Shown here: one piece after another, positions 56,871-64,000 of the stretch
How positions within the stretch are numbered: the first letter of the stretch is position 1
How the letters are laid out: every line of letters begins with the position of its first letter
Origin: Dryas octopetala
Taxonomy: Eukaryota > Streptophyta > Magnoliopsida > Rosales > Rosaceae
Assembly (NCBI GenBank): GCA_963921425.1
Contig: OY992833.1
Location: 7,847,228 to 7,911,227 of the forward strand
Direction of reading: 5' to 3'
Length of the DNA stretch: 64,000 nucleotides
The notes under the pieces: model-generated
Told to the model about the DNA's origin: nothing
What the model saw: only the letters and a program-made list of their open reading frames with translations
The model's database searches: none
Program-made: the position numbers and the translations under genes

Positions 56871-58761
56871 TTCGCCGCTTCTCTCTCTCGGCAGATTCAC
56901 CGTTCGGCCACCCCACGACCAGCGACGGGCACCGGCGACTTCCTCTCGCCGTCGCCGACCCCTAGCAGCCTTCCCCTTCGCCGGCCGACCACTGTAGACG
57001 GAGAATCGACGCAATGACAGAGAAATGAGCTCGCCGGCGATCACATTTTCCGGTGACGACGGGACACCGGACCTACTGGGTCCTCTTCCTCTCACCACGG
57101 CGAGTTCAACCATGGGCTCCGTTCATCCAGACGACGCTCCACGACGGAGCAATGAGCTCGGGAAGCCAAGTCAGCCGCCGGCTTCCGCCGCCGATTCCGG
57201 CGTTTCCGGCGATGATTGGCCGTCGATCCAGTTACGAGAATCGATCCTCTAGGTACGAGTAATCTTTCCCCTAAGGTGTTGATGTTAAATTTTGAGATTC
57301 TAGAAATTCAATTTTTAGGGGTTTGCCTATTTCGAATTTCTTGAATATGGAGTTAAATTTGAATTGTTTTTGTGCAAATAAAGGTTCTATTATGTAATTA
57401 GGATTATTTGGAGATGAATTTGGGTATTCCTAGATTTGTGCCGCCGCTGCCACCGTCGGCTCCGCCACTTGTGGCGGCGGGTTGGATGGTTTTTTCATAA
57501 TTTTTTTCACTTTCCTAGGGTCCTAGTAGCTTAATTTAGGTTCGGTGACTATTTGGGGTTATTTTTGTGTGCTGCTTATGGCCGGGCAGCCACCGTGTGT
57601 GGTGGCTGGCCGCTCGTTTCGGTTGTTTAATAGCTACGTGAAACATCTATTGTATATTGTTGGTTGTCTGGTCTTAACAGGTACACAGACTCGGGAAATC
57701 TCATTTTCGATGCCGTTATGCTGCCGGATTTGGTATCCGAGCAATGGCACTGTGAAGGGTATTTCGGTCTTTTACGTAGTTGAATGAATGAATATCTCGT
57801 GGAAAGGATTTTAGCTTATGATTTTCTTCATATGGTTTATTTTATTTTTCGGTTTTCGTTCGAAAAGAATTGGTTGGGTTTATACACTTTGATTTTAATT
57901 GGAGTTATGCTATAAGTTATGGATTTAAAGTTTTCGTGGAAAAGTACAATGATATTTGTTTTCGGTGGAAAAAGGATCTATGATTTTGGTTATGAAAAAT
58001 GGTTTTCAAACCACCTTTGCAGTACCCTCCAGGTTATCAGATTGGATAGGTCTTTGGGACCCATCACGGCACACATATAGGCTTTGGGCCGTGTGTCGGG
58101 ATGCTTCGCCCTTTGGGGGCTGCTCTGCATGCGTATGACAGATCCTCGGCTCTGCGCATGTATGACAGATTATTTATGGCTCTGCATGCGTATGACAGAT
58201 CCTCGGCTCTGCGCATGTATGACAGATTATTTATGGCTCTGCATGCGTATGACAGATCCTCGGCTCTGCGCATGTATGACAGATTATTTATGGCTCTGCA
58301 TGCGTATGACAGATCCTCGGCTCTGCGCATGTATGACAGATTATTTATGGCTCTGCATGCGCATGACAGATTCTCGGCTCTGCGCATGTATGACAGACTC
58401 TCCGGGTATCTGACTTGGTGTGTGTTTTCAGTTGTTTAGTATTTTAAGTTATGGGTTTATGACAGCAAAGGTTTTGAAGGACGACGATCTCAGTTGAGCA
58501 GTTTTATTGATTTTCAGTATATTGAGAGTTGTTTGAGGAAAAAGTTCAGAAGGATACAAAAGGATTTGAGTTTATATATTTATGATGTGGTTGAGGTAGA
58601 GGTGGTTGATATCTTAGAAGTGTTTTTAACAGGTTTTTAAATTTTGGGTTAGTCCATTTTCAGGGGAGGTTCTGCCAAATTTACGGTAGGATTTTCCTTG
58701 ATTTTGGATTCCCGCAGGACCTCTCCGGGTTTCAGGGTGAAACCCGGGGGCGGTCCTGTCA
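56418..58761 (+). repeat. 5' LTR of element B
   Basis: TGTAACGACCCGACCC ... GGTCCTGTCA. (CT)n at 56810-56866. The conserved 70-bp block (GGTCTTAACAGGTACAC, then GGGAAATCTCAT, GCCGTTATGCTGCCGGAT) is at about 57670-57735, as in solo LTRs 1, 2, 3 and E. The 57-bp minisatellite is at 58130-58400. Confidence 0.96.
58130..58400 (+). repeat. 57-bp minisatellite in the 5' LTR of B
   Basis: Nearly five units with GCATGCGTATGACAGATCCT, CGGCTCTGCGCATGTATGAC and AGATTATTTATGGCTCT. The identical array in the 3' LTR is at 62463-62733. Confidence 0.93.
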
Positions 58762-60751
58762 ACTTGGTATCAGAGCATTAGGTTTTAAATTCCTGTAGAC
58801 TCAGCACTTCGTGTGCATCCTTCGATGTGTGGAAAGGTTTTTCTTAGCGATATGCCTCTTGACGTGGCCGACCTCACAGACGGTGTAGCAAGTTTGGGGG
58901 ATATAGTTTATTTATTGACGTGACGTTAACGTGATTAGCGACAGTCTTGATTTCCTACACTCGAGGACCTTGAGATAATCAGTAAAGGGGGGAATCGAGA
59001 CGGTAGAAAATACTTTAATGGTTGTGATCGTACTCTTCGACAAACACAATTAAAAGTTTCAGTAAGAGCAAGGGAGTTATAGAGAATTAGATGTGAATGA
59101 AAGAAGGGCTTCATGATTTGTGATTAAGTAGTATGTTCAAAGGATTGAAGTAATGTGATATGTGATGGAGGGTGCTAAGTGTGCTAACGGCATGACACTT
59201 GAAATAAAGGATAAGAGTTAAGTGTACTATGTTGGAATAAGGATACTATAAAAAATGATTAAGAGATCTATAAGTTTGATTTCATTTTTTGAAGTTCATT
59301 GAGGATAAGTAAGGAAGTTATGTAGAGGGACGTGCCATTACAAGAGGATTGACAAGAGACGTTAGAAACTTACACGTGTATGAACGATGAAGAAATTAAG
59401 TAAGTATTGAAAATGAACATAAAGGGAACTCATCACACGTCGATAGCGTACTGAGCAATGATTAAATTAAGAATGGACTGAACTTTTGTGATTCTAACCT
59501 TTTAAAAGTTGAGTTGATGATGACTTGATGGATAGTAAGGAAGAGTTTTACCATTTTGGAGGCTTAAGTATCATGTGATGGAAGGAAAGCTTGGTGTCTT
59601 GTGTTGAGGATAAATGTCTAAAGAATTGATAAATGTATAAGTTATGTTGGACTGATGTCAGGCCTCGTTATGGAATGGAACTTATGATTTACGGTTAAGA
59701 ATTGATGGATTATAGTAAAGATAAACAAGAATAGATGTCTACGGATTGGATTGTATATGTGGAGGAAAATTAAGGAAACTGAGTAAGGTGACACGACCGT
59801 AGGTGAGGAACTATAATCAAAATTAGGAGGTAGTAAGCATTTGAAAAGTGACTGCCCTAAGGTAATGGATGCTAGTGGTGTTGATAAAAGAAAAAGAGAG
59901 AAGAAGTACATTGTTTGTCAGTAGCATGTGAAGTGGTGAATTAAGTCAGGGGCGAACCCGAAAATTTTAGTAACCCACAAAACTTTCTCGACTGGAGGTT
60001 AATGATTACTTGATGGACGAAGACGTAATAACGATGCTCGAGGTTGTCATCGGATTCTATCTTTAATAGTATTGGTTATTGTTAGAGCTCACAAATTCAA
60101 TTAGAGTAGCGCAATGGAAGCATGGTGAGACTTAGACTTATCACCCTGACATGTTGTTAGCAAGGAGATTAATGAGATTGATATGAATTGAGATAATTTG
60201 GGTGAGAATTCGGGTTTTCTTTGGATATGGAAACAGAATTATGGACTACAGCTATGAGTCATGCAAGTTGAGGACTCGCGGGTCAACTCAAGTATTTTAG
60301 CAAACACTTCGATTGTATATTGTTGTGGTCAGACAGCATAATACACGATCATGCACTGATAATGATATTGACGTCTTATCTTGATTTTCTTTATTGACAC
60401 GACGACGCTCTCTTGTTACCTATTCGTGACGTATACTTCTGCGGTACAATGAGGAAACTTTTAATGGATCACCTAACGAATTTCAGGGTACGTCATCACC
60501 ATAATTTTGAGACAGGAGCTTGAGGCTCACCTCTGGATATCGACATAGCTACAATCCACCTCGAATTTATTTAGATCAGAGAAGCGAGGTACTGCATATA
60601 AGGAGCGATTAACTTTGGTCAAGTCTTTCGGTTGGATCATACATTGGAGGGATCGGTTTCGAAACGTGATAGAAGACTTTGAATTTGAGGGTCACTTATC
60701 ATTTACATTTATACTAAATTTCGAGGACGAAATTTTTGTAAGGGGGGAAGG
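58762..60751 (+). other. Internal domain of element B, non-coding
   Basis: After the primer-binding site, ATGCCTCTTGACGTGGCCGA (58851 onward) recalls the gag start of G. The rest is AG-rich low-complexity sequence without a long frame. Near 60098 ATTAGAGTAGCGCAATGGAA resembles the gag-end flank of A and F. It ends CTAAATTTCGAGGACGAAAT before the polypurine tract. Confidence 0.8.
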
Positions 60752-61143
60752 TTGTAACGACCCGACCCAAAAGTTGACTTTTAAAATGAATAGGCTTTCG
60801 ATTTTGACTTTGGGTCTGTTGAATAGGTTTCGAGCCCACGAGTTCATAGACACGTACCACGCATCATTCTGAGTTACGGTTTGAAAGATATAGGCGTTTA
60901 AAGTGAGGGGCAATGTTGTAAATTTATAAAAGTGGGATTTAAATACCCAAAATCAGAAAATTTTTTCTGATTTCTCTTTCTCTCTCTAGAATCTTCTAAA
61001 AGCTTCTCCCTCTCCCTTTATTTTTCTCTCACCCGCACTCTCTCCCGGGGGGGTCTTCTCTCTCTCGCACCTCCCTCCGCGCGCACACCCTTCATCCCAG
61101 CCATCACCAGCCACCCCCACTCACCTTCCCTGGCCTTTCTCTT

Positions 61144-61203
<60 letters not shown>

Positions 61204-63094
61204 TTCGCCGCTTCTCTCTCTCGGCAGATTCACCGTTCGGCCACCCCACGACCAGCGACGGGCACCGGCGACTTCCTCTCGCCGTCGCCGACCCCTAGCA
61301 GCCTTCCCCTTCGCCGGCCGACCACTGTAGACGGAGAATCGACGCAATGACAGAGAAATGAGCTCGCCGGCGATCACATTTTCCGGTGACGACGGGACAC
61401 CGGACCTACTGGGTCCTCTTCCTCTCACCACGGCGAGTTCAACCATGGGCTCCGTTCATCCAGACGACGCTCCACGACGGAGCAATGAGCTCGGGAAGCC
61501 AAGTCAGCCGCCGGCTTCCGCCGCCGATTCCGGCGTTTCCGGCGATGATTGGCCGTCGATCCAGTTACGAGAATCGATCCTCTAGGTACGAGTAATCTTT
61601 CCCCTAAGGTGTTGATGTTAAATTTTGAGATTCTAGAAATTCAATTTTTAGGGGTTTGCCTATTTCGAATTTCTTGAATATGGAGTTAAATTTGAATTGT
61701 TTTTGTGCAAATAAAGGTTCTATTATGTAATTAGGATTATTTGGAGATGAATTTGGGTATTCCTAGATTTGTGCCGCCGCTGCCACCGTCGGCTCCGCCA
61801 CTTGTGGCGGCGGGTTGGATGGTTTTTTCATAATTTTTTTCACTTTCCTAGGGTCCTAGTAGCTTAATTTAGGTTCGGTGACTATTTGGGGTTATTTTTG
61901 TGTGCTGCTTATGGCCGGGCAGCCACCGTGTGTGGTGGCTGGCCGCTCGTTTCGGTTGTTTAATAGCTACGTGAAACATCTATTGTATATTGTTGGTTGT
62001 CTGGTCTTAACAGGTACACAGACTCGGGAAATCTCATTTTCGATGCCGTTATGCTGCCGGATTTGGTATCCGAGCAATGGCACTGTGAAGGGTATTTCGG
62101 TCTTTTACGTAGTTGAATGAATGAATATCTCGTGGAAAGGATTTTAGCTTATGATTTTCTTCATATGGTTTATTTTATTTTTCGGTTTTCGTTCGAAAAG
62201 AATTGGTTGGGTTTATACACTTTGATTTTAATTGGAGTTATGCTATAAGTTATGGATTTAAAGTTTTCGTGGAAAAGTACAATGATATTTGTTTTCGGTG
62301 GAAAAAGGATCTATGATTTTGGTTATGAAAAATGGTTTTCAAACCACCTTTGCAGTACCCTCCAGGTTATCAGATTGGATAGGTCTTTGGGACCCATCAC
62401 GGCACACATATAGGCTTTGGGCCGTGTGTCGGGATGCTTCGCCCTTTGGGGGCTGCTCTGCATGCGTATGACAGATCCTCGGCTCTGCGCATGTATGACA
62501 GATTATTTATGGCTCTGCATGCGTATGACAGATCCTCGGCTCTGCGCATGTATGACAGATTATTTATGGCTCTGCATGCGTATGACAGATCCTCGGCTCT
62601 GCGCATGTATGACAGATTATTTATGGCTCTGCATGCGTATGACAGATCCTCGGCTCTGCGCATGTATGACAGATTATTTATGGCTCTGCATGCGCATGAC
62701 AGATTCTCGGCTCTGCGCATGTATGACAGACTCTCCGGGTATCTGACTTGGTGTGTGTTTTCAGTTGTTTAGTATTTTAAGTTATGGGTTTATGACAGCA
62801 AAGGTTTTGAAGGACGACGATCTCAGTTGAGCAGTTTTATTGATTTTCAGTATATTGAGAGTTGTTTGAGGAAAAAGTTCAGAAGGATACAAAAGGATTT
62901 GAGTTTATATATTTATGATGTGGTTGAGGTAGAGGTGGTTGATATCTTAGAAGTGTTTTTAACAGGTTTTTAAATTTTGGGTTAGTCCATTTTCAGGGGA
63001 GGTTCTGCCAAATTTACGGTAGGATTTTCCTTGATTTTGGATTCCCGCAGGACCTCTCCGGGTTTCAGGGTGAAACCCGGGGGCGGTCCTGTCA
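60752..63094 (+). repeat. 3' LTR of element B
   Basis: Matches the 5' LTR; the (CT)n run at 61145-61199 is two bases shorter. Minisatellite at 62463-62733. Confidence 0.96.
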
Positions 63095-64000
63095 ACTCTA
63101 GCTTCCTATTAAATATGGATCATTTATTACTTGGGTTTTGATCGAAAAGAATGGATTAGATTTATGCCTATTGAATTTAAATTGAGCTATGAATTTATGT
63201 TTATGGATTTAAAGTTTTTCTTGGAAAAGTATGATTATTTTTATTCTTGGTGGAAAAAGGATTTATTTGGGCTATGGAAAAAATGGTTTTCAAACCACCC
63301 TTTGCAGTACCCTCCAGGTTATCAGATACATAGGTCTTTGGGACCCATCACGGCACACATATAGGCTTTGGGCCGTGTGTCGGGATGCTTCGCCCTTTGG
63401 GGGCTGCTCTGCGTGCACGTACGACCAGGATTTGCCTGCACGTGCTGATTTTATTCACACGTGTGTATGGCCAGGATATTGTCTGCACGTGTTGGATTTC
63501 ACTCCACGCGTGTGTATGGCCAGGATATTGCCTACACGTGTTGGATTCACAGCACGCGTGTGTATGGCCAGGATATTGCCTGCCTGTGCGATGCAGGAAT
63601 TCCGCACAGGTGTATGGCCAGGATTATTCAGGGTATATAGCATGGTTGAAAATGAAATTGATATTTTCAAGAGTTTAAATGTGGATTTTAAGTGAGAACT
63701 ACGTTTCGAGTTTTATAATGATTTCGATTTTATTATTACTATGACTTTGTTTATTTAGATGGGTGGCTTTTGAGAAGTGAGTTTTGATTTATCTTTACTT
63801 TGAGTCTCATTAGTTTTATAACTCGCTTACAGTAATTTGGAAATGATTTTAAAAATGGGGGATTTCAAAGAGTGACGTGAGGTTTTTAAACTACACGTAG
63901 TTTTGAAGGAAATTCTGAAAAAGAAATTTACTTTTGTTTTTGTTTCCATAAATTAGTCCACTCACTGAGCCTATCTCACTGGTTTATTCTCTTTTGTCTT
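63095..64000 (+). repeat. LTR C, last visible segment
   Basis: Continues LTR C after element B (ACTCT at 63095-63099), parallel to 1874-2770 of LTR A, with the anchor GGCCGTGTGTCGGGATGC (63371) and a 48-bp minisatellite (63420-63630). It leaves the window about 370-400 bp before its expected end, so it is unknown whether it is a solo LTR or the 5' LTR of a full element. Confidence 0.9.
63420..63630 (+). repeat. 48-bp minisatellite in LTR C
   Basis: Four units of the same family as in A and G (GTGTATGGCCAGGATATTGC), with a last diverged unit identical in plan to that of LTR A (CTGTGCGATGCAGGAATTCC). Confidence 0.9.

Larger units (their letters stand above)
56418..63094 (+). mobile_element. 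LTR element B, non-coding type (TSD ACTCT)
   Basis: Two LTRs (56418-58761, 2344 bp; 60752-63094, 2343 bp) flanked by ACTCT (56413-56417 and 63095-63099). The primer-binding site TGGTATCAGAGCA is at 58765-58777 and the polypurine tract AAGGGGGGAAGG at 60739-60750. The 2-kb internal domain has no gag or pol; only a stretch like the gag start (near 58852) and some gag-flanking sequence are recognisable. The LTRs look almost identical except in the CT microsatellite, so the insertion is young. Layout fits a LARD-like, fully dependent element. Confidence 0.93.

Noticed and set aside
58762-60751. Hidden pol genes in element B
   Set aside because: No protease, reverse transcriptase, RNase H or integrase motifs were recognised in any frame; the domain appears non-coding.
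56418-63094. The 2.34-kb direct repeats as a tandem segmental duplication
   Set aside because: Same reasoning: TSD ACTCT, primer-binding site and polypurine tract identify them as LTRs of one element.
1-64000. A new defence, toxin or metabolic gene system
   Set aside because: All recognisable coding sequence belongs to transposons or to fragments of known plant gene families.

Overview
The window is plant nuclear DNA, probably from a eudicot. The evidence is GT-AG introns, CACTA (En/Spm) transposases with the plant-only TNP2, DUF4218, DUF4216 and DUF8039 regions, large Ty3/gypsy LTR families primed by initiator-Met tRNA, and fragments of typical plant genes. No intact host gene, rRNA, tRNA gene or bacterial feature was found. 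Almost every base belongs to a transposable element, and most junctions can be proved by target-site duplications (TSDs) readable in the sequence.

Left part (1-25761). Positions 1-3148 are the 3' end of an LTR element (A). From 3149 to 23453 lies CACTA-1. It carries a TNP2-type transposase gene (4883-14224) and a second transposon gene with Transposase_24 and two DUF8039 exons (14479-17063). It also carries an antisense piece of a host CAN-type staphylococcal-like nuclease gene (17621-21871), 127-bp subterminal repeats and a right terminal inverted repeat. Three solo LTRs sit in it: two in transposase exons (TSDs AATGG and CCACT) and one in a nuclease exon (ATAAC). CACTA-1 itself sits in an old LTR fragment (23454-23780). 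That fragment lies beside a region (23781-25761) that looks like the end of a third CACTA element.

Right part (25762-64000). This is a deep nest. LTR C (+) contains solo LTR E (-; TSD AGTTC). E contains LTR element F (-; AGTGG). F contains CACTA-2 (29711-49816; CTT). CACTA-2 contains element G, a gag-only LTR element (36905-45031; GTATT). A separate LTR element, B (56418-63094; ACTCT), is also inserted in LTR C. With the probable outer CACTA-3 this is six levels. CACTA-2 carries a TNP2-type gene with an internal deletion, a divergent Transposase_24-like gene and a two-exon fragment of the splicing factor gene PRP19/MAC3.

The LTR families are related and modular. They share end sequences, a CT-rich leader, an intron-like segment and a conserved 70-bp block, and at equivalent positions they carry different 48-57 bp minisatellites. 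The visible LTR elements are non-autonomous: they hold gag or gag remnants and no recognisable protease, reverse transcriptase, RNase H or integrase. I see no new defence or metabolic system. The notable content is the provable nesting, host-gene capture by two CACTA elements, exon duplication inside a transposon gene, and the modular LTRs.
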